From Amanita rubescens (Eukaryota > Basidiomycota > Agaricomycetes > Agaricales > Amanitaceae): 64,000 bases of DNA. A model generated the notes under the pieces. It was not told the origin of the DNA, did not search any database, and saw only the letters and a program-made list of their open reading frames with translations. Position numbers and translations under genes: made by a program. The stretch covers positions 124,001-188,000 of the forward strand of contig WION01000029.1 of NCBI GenBank assembly GCA_015039365.1, written 5' to 3'. Shown piece by piece: positions 43,738-54,651 of the stretch. Position 1 is the stretch's first letter; each line of letters starts with the position of its first letter.

Positions 43738-44475
43738 TCACGTAGCAATGTTGCTTTTGCCTACGATGTCGATCGCCAAGCCAACGTCTTTTGGCTTGTT
43801 CCACCAACACCAGCAGATGACGAAATTGGCGATGGCGTGTCCAAGTGTAGTTATCTCCAGTTCAGTGATTGTGAGGTGCGCGGCTGCACGGTGTATGCAC
43901 TGCAAAACCAACCAGGCGGTCTGGATGACAAAGATTCCTTTCGCAATGGAGTCTCTTTTGCTGTGGTCAAGGATCTCTTCCATCGATATTCGTGAAACGT
44001 CAATTGTACCGTTGAGGGCATGATCGATAATCAACGAAGTCACCACCATGCAGAGGGGTTGCTGTACCGTCGTCGAGGATAAGCTGAAATCCGCCCAATC
44101 TCGAAAACGTTCTTGGTGCATTAGTGCAAGGAATTGAAACCCATTCCGATATAACGTACCTAAAAGCCGTTCCAACATTATGGAACCTCGTAACCAATCG
44201 TTGAAAGCAACAATGAACACGGGCCTCAGGTGGAATAAGGGCGCCCAGCATGAACTACACAGGGTACGTTTAAATGTAGGACGACCTATGTACAGAGGAA
44301 TACCGCTGAGAAGCAGGTATAGATGATGTTTTGAAGGGTTGGATAATGGTCGATGTCCTTGCTTTCCTGCGACACCTGAGAGGCTAACACTACCGTCGCA
44401 TTTTCCAGTGCCGCCGTACTCGTTGGATGGGCCAAAATGAGTCAAATGAGTCAAATGAGTGGAGGTGGCCAGCAC
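43738..44475 (-). CDS. Multi-pass membrane protein of a basidiomycete family, partial
   Basis: The C-terminal 60-70 residues match a common, uncharacterised Agaricomycete membrane family: EEILDHSKRDSIAKGIFVIQ, TAWLVLQCIHRAAAHLTITE, LEITTLGHAIANFVIC, WWNKPKDV. Family members usually continue after the KPKDV motif; here it ends 14 residues later (IVGKSNIAT). The N-terminal half of the frame does not show the cysteine- and Trp-rich opening I expect, and other frames over 44.0-44.9 kb carry fragments, so upstream exons are unresolved or lost. Function unknown; probably three or more membrane segments. Truncated gene or pseudogene both fit. Confidence 0.5.
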   Translation of the reverse strand: MLATSTHLTHLTHFGPSNEYGGTGKCDGSVSLSGVAGKQGHRPLSNPSKHHLYLLLSGIPLYIGRPTFKRTLCSSCWAPLFHLRPVFIVAFNDWLRGSIMLERLLGTLYRNGFQFLALMHQERFRDWADFSLSSTTVQQPLCMVVTSLIIDHALNGTIDVSRISMEEILDHSKRDSIAKGIFVIQTAWLVLQCIHRAAAHLTITELEITTLGHAIANFVICWCWWNKPKDVGLAIDIVGKSNIAT

Positions 44476-45828
44476 CAGAGTTTGAGAAAAAAGTTGCGAG
44501 ACTAGAATCAGTTAATGTATGAGAAAACGCGCGCGTTCCACAGTAGGGTCCATTTTCACCATGCCGGGCTTTTGTCTTAGCGGACTGAATGCAAGCGGGA
44601 GCAGTGCTTGAGACCATAGACAAATCTAGGTTGTCTACGTCTGCGGGACAGACAAGCGTCCTTGTCATCAATCGCAGGTAAGTACGTGGGTGCATTGACG
44701 GGTGTGAACAGATTGCAGATGAATCTAACCAACTTCAACCCGGTGACATATATCCTCCTCCCACGTTTAGTTAAAACAACATTGCGGGTCATGCGTGACG
44801 TGCTCGGTGGGACGGACTCCAATTCTGGGATTTGCGATTTATGGCGATCGTGACTCAAGTTCACTGGTAATTGGGTACCCATAAGTGAGTCTATGGATTC
44901 AAGCAATTGCCGCGGGTCGCGGCGGTTTCCAGCTCTCGTCAGTTATATCTTGTACTTCCAACAATAAGAGTAGCAGCTAGTACTTCATCCATTCCGTGAG
45001 CGGCTAGACTAGAGCCTGACCCACGGCTACTTGTTAGGTGACACCAGACTAGCGGCTACCATCACAGATGAAACCGAACATTATAACCGAACTGTTCCTG
45101 CACTGGCATAAAACAGGATAGACGCTCTGTGAGTGACCGGTGACCCTTTAGTTGTCCAATTCGGATGGTCAAGTTGCACGGATGTGGGAATCGTTATCGA
45201 CATTAATTCAATCCTAGGCGTCCTGGTCGGGCTTTGTAGATTGGCGCCAAGAAACCGGATAGGCGATATATCAAGAGAGGGTGCGGTTGACGTGATGTTT
45301 GTTTTGTTTGTACCGCGCCCCTTCCGCTTTTCAATTCAAGTTCTTTGACGGTTACTCATTGACAGCGACATATGCGTGGGTATAATACGTATGACAGGAA
45401 ACAGGGTTGACCAGTCTAACTGTTTTATCATTTATGAGCGCTTGAGTAGCCGCGAAAAGACCCCGAACGAATAGAAAGCGGATCAAGTTCCGTGATGCCT
45501 ACCAGCCTTTTGAATTTCCACAGGGAAGCAACAGTTACAATCACCCTACAAAGCCCTCCAATCACCCGCTCAATATATCAGAATACCGTTCAATTCACCG
45601 CCGCATGCCGCAATTTTTTAAATTCACCGGTTTACCTTCCCATGCTAAAACAACCGATGACTTCAAGCCTGCTGTCATCAAAACATATATAAGCACTGTG
45701 GTTGGTTCGATGTCTCCAGCCTCTCGCTTACGCTCTCTTTTCCACTCTCGTGAGTTTTTTCCTCCATCCACAATCCCATTCGCGCTGATCATTGAGCGTT
45801 CATTAGTTGATTTACGCTGTCGTCAACC
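44476..45828. other. Intergenic or decayed sequence
   Basis: Possible remains of the N-terminal exons of the membrane protein on the minus strand up to about 44.9 kb (frames with FICNLFTPVNAP and NLDLSMVSS), not assignable. No supported gene from 44.9 to 45.8 kb. Confidence 0.4.
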
Positions 45829-46561
45829 ATGTTGAACCTTCCCGTAAAGATTTTTAACCAGCGTCGTCACCGTGCCCACTGTCTCTATGTCGCATATTAC
45901 TACCGGACGCCAACACCCAACAACCCTGTGAGGTACCATACGGCACTCATCGCCCTGCCTGCAACCTCCGTGGTTGAAAGCAGGTCAGACTCCGAAACCA
46001 CAAGCAGCGACGGCGACACCTGTGTCTTCATTCCTTCCTCCACGCCAATCCATCCTCTAGTCGCGAAGTTCCATGCTGTCAATGTCCCCGTGAACAATCA
46101 CGGCAAAGGACGCGTCGTGTGGAAGTACCGTGCCGAAAAAGAGGATCCACATGTTGCAGACACTGGTCTTCGGATGCGCCTTGCGTGCCTGATGTTCGTC
46201 GGGACAGTCACATCCGGCAGGAAGCTAGAAAAAGTCTTGAGGAGCGTCGAAGCAAACAAGTATGCAGACGAGCACCCTGGCTACCTCTGCACGTCGTGGT
46301 TGTCAGAGGCGTTATCAGTGAGTAGCCAACAATCTTTCCTGCGTACTCCGTATTGACTATATCCTATAGTTACTCGTCGAAAAGAGAATGGTAGACTCTC
46401 TGCCCTGCCCTCCGCTAGATTTCTGGGAGATTGGCGCCCGCTATGCGGACAACTGGAAGGTGCAACACAACTCACAACTGGTAGCCACGCGCATGGCGAT
46501 TCCTTGTTGCGACAAAGACGGCAATAAATTACCTACCCCACTGGGAGCCGTACAAGAATGA
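45829..46561 (+). CDS. Uncharacterised conserved protein, 226 residues
   Basis: Two exons, 45829-46317 and 46370-46561 (489+192 nt, phase 0). The product starts MLNLPVKIFNQRRHRAHCLY, includes a Ser/Thr-rich insert (about 50-65), VNNHGKGRVVWKYRAEKED, a basic segment GRKLEKVLRSVEANKYADE, CTSWLSEAL, LLVEKRMVDSLPCPP and NWKVQHNSQ. There is no signal peptide or membrane segment. It resembles short Agaricomycete proteins opening with a YHxALxxxP-type segment, but I cannot assign a family or function. Codon-clean exons with a canonical intron support it as real. Confidence 0.65.
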
Positions 46562-47033
46562 TATTCCTTCGTTTACACAATTGCGTTCCTTGATACGTTC
46601 ATCTCTTTTCTCTGGCAATAACATAGTTGTACAAGATATTAATATGTAGTTGAACTTGTTAACTAAAATAGTACTAGTATATATGTAAAATGACAAACTA
46701 AAACATTGTCATTCTGTCAAACGTTTCCTCGCATCATAACATACGTATTCCTTTGACTCCCTGGAAGGCGTTATCATTCTACTGCCACATGAGGTAGATC
46801 TCCATCATTCCCATGCTGCCAGTGAATTTGACGCGACTATATGTCGTGAATGAGAGTTGCGATCATTTCCTCTCGGCCGCCGCTTGAGCATGTAACTTCG
46901 TGTATGCTATATAACTGTCAAAACACTTACCTGAGGTTCGTCGTCGTAACAATGATGTACCCGTTTTTGGCCGGCAGTCCGTCTCAGTAGGAGCTGAGAA
47001 GGTTCGGCGGCCGCTTGGACATCACCAATCACC
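46562..47033. other. Intergenic, AT-rich
   Basis: Spacer between two plus-strand genes with AT-rich 3' flank around 46.6-46.7 kb. No gene seen. Confidence 0.5.
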
Positions 47034-48004
47034 ATGACCGTGGACATCCTTATCTTGGGCGCCGGCTGGCTTTCCACCTTCCTAATTCCGCTTTGCAAGC
47101 AGCGAGGGCTCACATATGCAGCAACAACAAGGGATGGAAGGGATGGGACATTGACCTTTGTCTTTGATGCGTCATCAGATGAAATCGAAACCTATCGCAA
47201 TCTACCTGATGCCTCCACAGTTCTTATCACGTTCCCCATTATCGAATCCGGCGGCCCAACAAAACTTGTAAATTCGTACGCGGCAAGCAGACGATCGGCG
47301 ATTCAACCCAGATTCCTGCTACTGGGTGCAACCAACATATGGGAGGTGTGTCTCTCGTTCAGCTTCAAGTTTCATCGACACGGATCTCGTTGATCTTCAA
47401 CTTAGAAGCCAGAAAGCGCTTTTCAATGGTATGACAGACACAGTCCGTACAATTCAAGACCTCGGGCAATCGCGGAGCAGGAATTGCTAGATTTATCACC
47501 TAGAGTCCAAACTACTGTGTTGAATCTCGCCGGTCTATGGGGTGGATCAAGGACAATGAGGAACTGGGTCGGAAAAGTAGCCGGGACAAAGGATGCGCTA
47601 GCGAAAAAGGTACGTGCGTATCTTAGCTCCCGGTACTTTTACCAGCTGTTCTCTTATCTTTCGCCTGTCAGGGAAGCCTACATATGATTCACGGCCTGGA
47701 CGTTTCCCGAGCCATACTCGCCATTCATACGAACTTCACAAAAGCAGTCGGTCAACGCTGGTTGCTGACTGATGATCGCGTTTACGACTGGTGGGATCTC
47801 GCTTCCGCCTGGGGAGCGAGAAAACCGGATACGCCTTTAGAATCGGATGATTGCGATCCTCAAGCTCGTTGGGCGTGTGAACTCATGCGGGAACATGACA
47901 TCAGGGCGTTACCGCGGAATGTCGAACTTCTTGGTAGGGCGCTAGATTCTAGGGAGTTCTGGGAGACTTTCGAGTTGAACCCTCTCAAGCCGCGGTTAGA
48001 TTGA
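47034..48004 (+). CDS. NAD(P)-binding Rossmann-fold protein (YeeZ-like)
   Basis: Extended-SDR-like protein of 282 residues. Exons 47034-47345, 47406-47609 and 47672-48004 (312+204+333 nt, all phase 0). The N-terminal dinucleotide motif is ILGAGWLSTFLIP, a GxGWLG-type sequence with Ser replacing the last Gly. Other landmarks are LLLGATNIWE, RHSPYNSRPRAIAEQELL (the position of the family's Y/R active-site segment), VLNLAGLWGGSRTMRNWV, and MIHGLDVSRAILAIH. The C-terminal region (WACELMREHDIRALPRNVE) fits fungal homologues of bacterial YeeZ. The substrate is unknown. It is probably cytosolic; no targeting signal is seen. Confidence 0.75.
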
Positions 48005-48349
48005 CGAATACAGGTGATTTCGACCTGTTGCGTCTCAGTGTCATTGAATGGTGACATTTATTATTCAGGTGTCGTCTTTTTACTTCTAGAGAGCAACTCA
48101 GGCGCGGGCGCGAAGGACTTGAATCGTTATAACAAGCCTGTAATGCCAGGTTGTTCACGCGAAATCGCATCTTGCGATCTCTGTACCAAAAACTATATAT
48201 TTTTTTCGCGTCTCGCCCGATTTTTATCTGGTATACTGGTGGTATCAAAGCCTGTCTAGCAACCATTTCAATAGATTATGTTCCACCTTCCTTCCACATC
48301 ATGCAACCAGGATCAAGAAAACTATAATGCGTGGCATCAATCAACAGGA
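48005..48349. other. Intergenic, no gene seen
   Basis: Spacer between the Rossmann-fold gene and the LRR pseudogene, which converge. Nothing recognisable. Confidence 0.5.
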
Positions 48350-48985
48350 CTCATAATCTAGAGTACCCACGTGTTGCCTTCGACCGAGAAGGACTTCAAT
48401 GGCAAGACCCCCCAATTCAGAGGGTAGTTGTTCGATCAAGTTGTGGCCCACGTCGAGCTCTTCAAGGGTCCAACTGGCTGCGGTAGCTTTTGAAATTGAA
48501 ACATTGAAAGACGATGAGATCGCTTTAAACCCGTCCAAATTTTCCAGACGATTCCCGCGCAGGCATACTAGGCATTTCAATCCTCTTCCGCCATCCGTGG
48601 TAAACACCAGTCGACGAAGTGTATCTTCCGCGAAGGAAGACAAAAGGTAGTTATCAGATAAATCTAAGATTTGCAAATTCAGAAACATCTTTATTATTGG
48701 AAGCGACTCGTGGATCTTCAATTTGCACGGATTTAATCTTTGAATTTGCACGTTTTAGAGATTAAGTGCTTCTAGGTTGGGCAGCAGATTTTCGATTTCA
48801 ACGTCTTCAGGAAGTGAGGGTGATATATCCAAGAGACTGTTGGCGAGAATGAGAGCGCGCGACGAGCGAGCACGGGGACGGATAGGGTTTGAACCTGCGT
48901 CCACTGTGCTGACCCGTGCATTGGGAGGCTTTGGATGAGGAAATGCCAGCGTTCGAGTCTCTTCCGAGTAATAGCAACATTCCAC
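48350..48985 (-). pseudogene. LRR-protein pseudogene
   Basis: Damaged paralogue of the LRR gene at 63.3-64.0 kb. Shared pieces in order: NLLPNLEALNL (NLLPNLEELNL in the intact gene), FLNLQILDLSDN (FHNLQTLNMSYN), RGLKCLVCLRGN (RGLKHLRIRGN), LDGFKAISSSF (LDGLQGVASMF), WTLEELDVGHNLIEQLPSEL (KLDEVDIRDNNVEKLPPEL). A TAA at 48755-48757 interrupts the frame where the intact gene has Glu. Near 48385 an extra base shifts the end: VLLGRRQH where VLLVEGNTWV is expected. Both lesions argue against function. Confidence 0.8.
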
Positions 48986-49380
48986 TTGGTTGGATTCATC
49001 GACGATGTCTTTACCTTCAACAGATTTATGCGATCGACCGTTCGCTGATCTATTAAAACGGACGTGGCGAACGAAAGGAAACTTACTTGTTGCAAATCAT
49101 TGGATATAACGAATGTAGGTGATAGGAAGTCCGATGACCGTCGTATGTACAGTTGTGCGTGAGATGCCCGACTGAAGTTCAACGAGTCGTGGATGTGATA
49201 ATCATAGAGGTCGTGATATCGGTACCGTACATTTGCATCTTACAAATACAAGGGTTGCATTCAACATGCAGTTAAACGTTGAACAGACGCCTCTTCTCCG
49301 TGAGTCCAGGATCCGGCGCTCATAAGACATGCTAAAAATTCACTAAGGATCTAGAATCACTGGAATGTATTTTCTTTCAC
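48986..49380. other. Intergenic, no gene seen
   Basis: Upstream of the LRR pseudogene and downstream of secreted member 4. No supported exon. Confidence 0.4.
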
Positions 49381-50393
49381 TTATGCCGGTGCTATTCGTG
49401 GTGGTAACATGAAGGAGCCGAATATAAGCCTGCCATTTATATTTCTGGCATCGACCACCCGATTACGACTCGCGCGGGGGTTCCTACGCTGTAAAATCCG
49501 CAATACTGAGGCACTTGGGAATCATCAAATTGCAGTAGGCCACTGACCATTGGATACGGAAGCCAGAGGCCAATAAGGTGAGCAGGAACTGGATTTGCCA
49601 TGCGTGTCAATGGGGAGTCGTGAGATTGACCTTCACGTGGCATCTGCCAAAGTTTCATGCCACTGTCCGTAAATTGAAGAAGTTGATTCAGTGCTGACTG
49701 CATGACATCAGTGTGCAAATTCGACTTAAAATGAGTAGACTAAAGACTCCACTTACGCCTCCAAGGGGATAGAAGTAACCGTTTATACGGTCCCTTAGGT
49801 ATTGGGTTTGAGTGGATATCGAAAAGGAGGTGATGGTAATCGTGAATTGAACACGGTCTACGATTTCGGCGGTAACGAGTTGCGAACGAGACTCTGGGGA
49901 GTCCTCAGGCTGTAAAATTCGTCAGTGCTAACGTGTGAGACACAAAGGATTGCCAAATTGCCGTAGACTACTGACAGTTGGAAAGCGAACCCAGCGGCCT
50001 TTGAGAATCTCTAAGCTTCTGCCTCCCAAGACACGGACGAAGGTCGGGAATGCAGGCTGTCCGGTATCTGGCAATTTATAGAGCCCTACTTCTCCGTTAC
50101 CATTTTCATGAAGCCGCATAACATCGTTAATTCGGTTATCTGGTACTGGCTATGCGACATGTAAGATACATACAGATTCGGTTTGAAAGTAAGGATTTGC
50201 TTACATTTTGGGGATCATCAATATCGCATCTCACCCAATAACCGTACGAAGCCGGAGGTATGTGCGGGGGCAGTTGAGCGCGAGCTGCTGCATTGGCAAC
50301 TGGACGCTTGCGGATAGGAGGCTTTGGCCAATTACGAGCCTCGACCACGGCAGTGCCAAATAGGAAGAACAGTAACGCATGCAAAAATAACAT
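49381..50393 (-). CDS. Two-repeat secreted protein, family member 4
   Basis: Predicted secreted protein, 257 residues, unknown function. Exons on the minus strand: 50205-50393, 49976-50149, 49757-49909, 49548-49697 and 49381-49488 (63+58+51+50+35 codons), all introns phase 0. The signal peptide is MLFLHALLFFLFGTAVVEA. Repeat 1: SYGYWVRCDIDD, then DVMRLHENGNGEVGLYKLPD and WVRFPT at the donor, then ESRSQLVTAEIV..VQFTITI. Repeat 2: INGYFYPLGG, then LLQFTDSGMKLWQMP and LWLPYPM at the donor, then SRNRVVDARNINGRLIF. It lacks the FELDKxFKI block of members 1-3 but keeps every exon junction. It starts the second cluster. Confidence 0.8.
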
Positions 50394-50400
50394 GATTCAA

Positions 50401-50444
50401 GGAGACCGGCTCTGGAGTGGCAAGAAATCAAACATGAATTTATA
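50401..50444 (-). promoter_or_regulatory. Shared upstream cassette with TATA box, member 4
   Basis: Minus-strand TATAAAT, TGTTTGATTT and CAGAGCCGGTCTCC. The TATA is only about 50 bp upstream of the ATG at 50393, the shortest spacing in the family. Confidence 0.55.
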
Positions 50445-51277
50445 TCTTTTCAGCGCAGCACGTGTCACCATCTAAATGTCGACCGGCTCGGCCCTGAAAC
50501 TTGATGAGTGAGGTACTATATCATTGATGATGGCCTTGAGAATTGAAGAAGCTGCGACGGAGATGACAGAGATCATGAGATGGAAGGCAGTCCATCATCC
50601 CCTTTCGTAGTCACGCTTCCATTTTGGTCGTCCAGTTTTATCGTCAAAGTTCTTCCCTTCCGAGTTGATGGCGCGCCGACTGCTCGCATTATTATTCTCT
50701 CCCAAAAAAACGGGTTTCAGAAATTTGGCGATTTCTGTTTCACGAAATTTTCGCGCTTTCGGAAGGGCGGTAGCTGGATCCGCTGATACCTTAGAGCAGC
50801 CCACGTGAGAGTGATGACGACGGATATTATGATCACCCGACTTCCATGAGTTGCTTTCTCGGTTAAGATCTGAGCATAGAATAGACTGGCACGGGTGGCG
50901 CGCATCACCTGAACTTCAAATATAGCTTGCGCTGGATTATAATGCTGACATTTGCCTCGGGAAAGAGGACTTCGGAAATAACCAGTATTTAAACGCTCGG
51001 TTTTAAAGGTGCAGAGCACCAGCTATATTTTCCTCCTTCCGGGGTTGTATCAAGGTTTAGACATACCTACTTATGATCTGCGTGAATGCAGTTGGGGATG
51101 AATGACTGGCGTATATCATGAGAGGTGCGGGGAAATCGTACCAAGCACGTCTCGTTGCGCGGACAAGATGGACAGATATGCAGGGGAATGCTATGTTGAC
51201 TTTTAACTTCACAGATTTCGACCGGATGTGACAACAGCTGCAAGGATGATGACAATAATGTATTACGTCTCTGCTAC
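50445..51277. other. Intergenic between members 4 and 5
   Basis: No supported gene. Short frames on both strands lack features. Confidence 0.45.
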
Positions 51278-52291
51278 CTATAACGAGCCAAAGAGGATAA
51301 TCGAAAATTGACCGTTTCGAGGACGTCGGACGTAAGCCACTTGATTACGATGTTCAGGAGGGGTCCTACTCTGTAAATTCGTCGGTAATGAGTCGCTTGA
51401 GAGATTGTCAAATTTCAGTAGATACCGACAGTTGGATACCGCTTCCAGGGGCCGATGAGCAATTGGAAGTGGTGCTCGGTTACTATCTCGTCTATGTGCA
51501 TCGGTTGGGGTTGCTCATGCGCGGGGTCCGGCAATGAATAAAGGGTTATCGATCTGTGATCAGTATTTGAGCCCTGAATTTGCATAAGATCATCGAAGAA
51601 GTCGACCTGTGAGAGTGAGGTCCATGCAAAGTCGATTTAAAAGCAAATATTCAAGTTCTGCTTACGGATGTGCGATCATTATATAGGCGATACCAGCGAT
51701 CGTCAAAGTTCACATGTGCTTGGGTTGGGTTATGGGCTTCGGATGGTATCACTGGGCCAATGGTAATCTTGAATTTTCCTCCTATGAGTTCTGCAATAAC
51801 AAGTTCACCACGAGACTCCCTGGAGTCCCCAGGCTGTAAAATTCGATGATACTTGAGAGACGTGAAAGATTGTCAAATTGAAATAGATCTCTCACAGTTG
51901 GATACCGAATCCAGTGGCCGACGAAACGGACCAATCCATGGTTTTGTAAGGTACCTTCGAAATGCAAGCGCCCAGGCTCGTCTAACAGTCGGAAAAGTTT
52001 GATCGTTGTAGGATTATCGATTAACATAACATCGTCCACGAATGCAGCCGGTATGATCTGCGTAACGCGAGTGAGATAGATATAAATTTGGTTTAGAAGC
52101 ATTTCGCTTACGGGTCTGCCAGGTCCATATAGACGATACCAGCGACTATAGGCCTCCCTAGGTATATCCGGTTCGAGAAGGGGGGAGGGCTCGGGGAATT
52201 CTGATTTGTGGCTGTAGAGCTCAAGGCCAGGAGCAGCGACCACAGGCGTACTAAATAGACCTGAGAACAGCAACGCGTGCAAGATCAACAT
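51278..52291 (-). CDS. Two-repeat secreted protein, family member 5
   Basis: 259 residues. Exons: 52112-52291, 51896-52057, 51666-51833, 51430-51606 and 51278-51370 (60+54+56+59+30 codons), all phase 0. Signal peptide MLILHALLFSGLFSTPVVAA. Repeat 1: YSRWYRLYGPGRPV, then DDVMLIDNPTTIKLFRLLD and HWIRYPT at the donor, then DSRESRGELVIAELIGGKFK. Repeat 2: DDRWYRLYNDRTS, then DLMQIQGSNTDHRSITLYSL and PWKRYPT at the donor, then PEHRNQVAYV..GQFSIILFGS. The repeated WYRLY and W(I/K)RYPT blocks make the internal duplication plain. The donor of the fourth intron is GTCGGT rather than GTCAGT. Start 52291 was chosen because it aligns the signal peptide with its paralogues. Confidence 0.8.
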
Positions 52292-52405
52292 GATTGATAT
52301 CCACATCTAATAAACAGTGTCCGAGCCAGTTAGCTCAAGAGGGTGTGGAACACGTATCGTATCTTGAAATTACTCACAAGGTACTTAAAAAAGGGAGGAT
52401 CCGCA

Positions 52406-52455
52406 GGAGACCAGCTCTTGGGCGTGGTGGAGGAATATCAAACGCAAAATTTTGG
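52406..52455 (-). promoter_or_regulatory. Shared upstream cassette, TATA degenerate, member 5
   Basis: Keeps AGAGCTGGTCTCC and GCGTTTGAT blocks, but the TATAAAT position reads AAAATTTT. This member may be expressed differently. Confidence 0.45.
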
Positions 52456-52983
52456 GTCTTTGAAGCGCTTATGTATATCATTCAGCTTTGATGTTGTTGT
52501 TGAAGAGAAGCGACATCACACTTCGTTTCATAAATCGTGCCGAATTGCCGACGTGCCTTGAATCTGTTGAACTGCCACCTCAAATCATTTCCTGATCAAA
52601 TGGCTCATCTCTCGTAAATAGCTTCTAAAGGGATCCGACTCCCTCTGACTCAGAGGGCGATTCTCCTCACTGCCTCCCATCTTTTGGACGTCAGCCACTC
52701 CCCGTGTCTTCCCTGCTGTCCAACATCACCCGTTCACCTTTGTACCAAGTCACACCCGTCTTCCATTCACAATTCGCCCTTTATTCTCTTCTCTTGGTGT
52801 TCTTGTCGTAGACGATCAGGGGATTCAGCTGGATGGGCAGTCAAGTGGAGATGGCTGAAATAGAATCGTTGTACGTAATGGCTTACTTAAACCTAGATTA
52901 ATAAACTAACATTCCGCTCTCCACCAACGGGTTGACCAGCGCGTTACATATACCAAACTAATAGCTAGGGCGTGAATGTGTTT
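52456..52983. other. Intergenic between members 5 and 6
   Basis: No supported gene; pyrimidine-rich around 52.65-52.80 kb. Confidence 0.45.
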
Positions 52984-53999
52984 TCACCCCGATGGCGAAT
53001 CGTGCAGGGTAAACTGGGCTCGATTTTCCGAAGTGGAAACCTCAAGCATTTGGTCACGAATCTGACGGGGGGTGTCACTCTGTGAGATTTGCCATTACGC
53101 GTCAGACTTGAAAGACTCAAATTATAGTAGACCACTGACCGTTGGATACCGACGATATAGACCTTTTACTTCTTCCACACTGACCGATCCCTTCCTCTCG
53201 TAGTTTTTCTGAATTGGTCCTGGCAACGGCAGAAGGCTTATTGTTCGGTGATTACCTGTCTCCTGAAGTTGCATAACTTTTTCGGTGATGCCAGCCTGTG
53301 TGACGTGATGAGATGTGTAAAGGTTGGGAGGTGAGTATTCCACTTACGGGTCCGCTTATGAGGTACCAGGGACCGTCGGAACCAATAAAGCCCTTAAGTG
53401 TGGATCGCATTGTGGATTCACGTAGATCGAACGGTTCCATCTTAAGGACCCTGGGCTCGCTAACTATGTATTTATTCTGGGCTTTATCGAACCGTATGCT
53501 AATGACTTCATGGCGAAACTCTTGAGAGTCCCCAACCTGTCAAATTTGCCGGTAGATGTCAGACACATGAGATATTGTCAAAATTCAGTGGACCTCTCAC
53601 ATGTGGATAGAAGATCCAGTCGTCTTCCAGACGGGAGAATTGATTAGCTTCCAAAGGACCTACTTTCTTCGGAACCTGAAGGTTGTTTGCAGGTGGCAGT
53701 TGGTGAAGCATTACGCTCGGGTTAGAACCAAGGACGATAACATCGTTAATATGCTCGTCTGGTATCGGCTGTGTGAAAAATGAGATGCATGCAAGTTATG
53801 GTTTAAAAGCGAGTATTCAGCGTACACTTTTTCCACGTTTAGGTCTTACTCGGCGGTACCAGGGACCATACGACTCCTTAGGTATATGCAGAGTGACAGA
53901 CGGAGGGGATGGGTCTCGAGGAAAGAGAAGAGGATGACCCGCGACCACAGAAGCTTGTGTGCCAAATAGGAAGAAGAGCAACGTATGCAAGAGCAACAT
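52984..53999 (-). CDS. Two-repeat secreted protein, family member 6
   Basis: 260 residues. Exons: 53826-53999, 53601-53768, 53348-53536, 53140-53295 and 52984-53079 (58+56+63+52+31 codons), all phase 0. Signal peptide MLLLHTLLFFLFGTQASVVA. Repeat 1: YGPWYRRVRPK, then INDVIVLGSNPSVMLHQLP and WIFYPH at the donor, then QEFRHEVISIRFD. Repeat 2: DGPWYLISGP, then EKVMQLQETGNHRTISLLPL and YRRYPT at the donor, then RQIRDQMLEVS..RAQFTLHD. Nearest relative is member 7: the signal peptides and promoters are almost identical, and the starts are 1606 bp apart. Confidence 0.8.
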
Positions 54000-54079
54000 G
54001 ATTAAAGACTGTAATAGAGAGTCCCGATTAATTGAGGGAGGCGCGCGTAGATAACTCGCAAGGTTGTCGACAGACAAAA

Positions 54080-54123
54080 GGAGACCAGCTCTGGGGCGGT
54101 AGAGAATCAAACACGAATTTATA
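54080..54123 (-). promoter_or_regulatory. Shared upstream cassette with TATA box, member 6
   Basis: Minus-strand TATAAAT, GTGTTTGATTC and CAGAGCTGGTCTCC; the TATA is about 120 bp upstream of the ATG at 53999. About 300 bp around it match the region upstream of member 7. Confidence 0.65.
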
Positions 54124-54141
54124 AGTTTTGCGTGGCGGGCA

Positions 54142-54387
54142 TCATTCAACAACTTTGATCATGATATCAGTGAAACTTGATGCTTGCGCGTGACCTAGGA
54201 TATGAGCGAGATCTAAAACAGTCTTCCATCCCCATTCATAGCCTTGCACCCCTCCCATGCATCGTTTCCAAAGTTGTTCCGAGTCTTTTGATATTGCCGA
54301 CGTGGTAAGAATGACCGCTCGATTCGGCAGCTTGGCAAACTGGGCTTCCAACGCCGCCAAATATCTTTGCGCTTTTGGAAAGCTCAA
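54142..54387 (-). CDS. Uncharacterised C-terminal coding fragment (GYEWGWKTVL)
   Basis: A minus-strand frame with helical character: FPKAQRYLAALEAQFAKLPN, then SKDSEQLWKRCMGGVQGYEW, GWKTVLDLAHILGHAQ, ending IKVVE. It lies between member 7 and the promoter of member 6. A second copy at 55752-55930 keeps KDPEQLWKR, GYEW-like and LVHILGH blocks. I do not recognise the family. It may be the last exon of a lost gene carried along by the duplication. Confidence 0.4.
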   Translation of the reverse strand: MSFPKAQRYLAALEAQFAKLPNRAVILTTSAISKDSEQLWKRCMGGVQGYEWGWKTVLDLAHILGHAQASSFTDIMIKVVE

Positions 54388-54651
54388 AAACAGTTGCCAG
54401 GCACGAAACTACCCATTCTGTGCCACATAAAACAGAAGGGAGACCAGTTCTGAATCTGAAAATTTGGCCGTGTATCATTCTCATGATTCAACCGAAGTGC
54501 GATACGATAAATCAGAAGTGCCTGAACTAAAGTTGTAAGTTGTGATGTTTCCTTCACCAACGGGTAAACTTCATCATCTAACTCTGCCGCCGATCGACGA
54601 ATACAATTTTTTTGGCAAGCCGCTGAGGACAAACTGGACTCCACTTCCATT

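Noticed and set aside
48870..48910. tRNA-like B-box (minus strand GGTTCAAACCC)
   Set aside because: The T-arm does not pair and no A-box or acceptor stem lies at the right distance. The stretch belongs to the LRR pseudogene.
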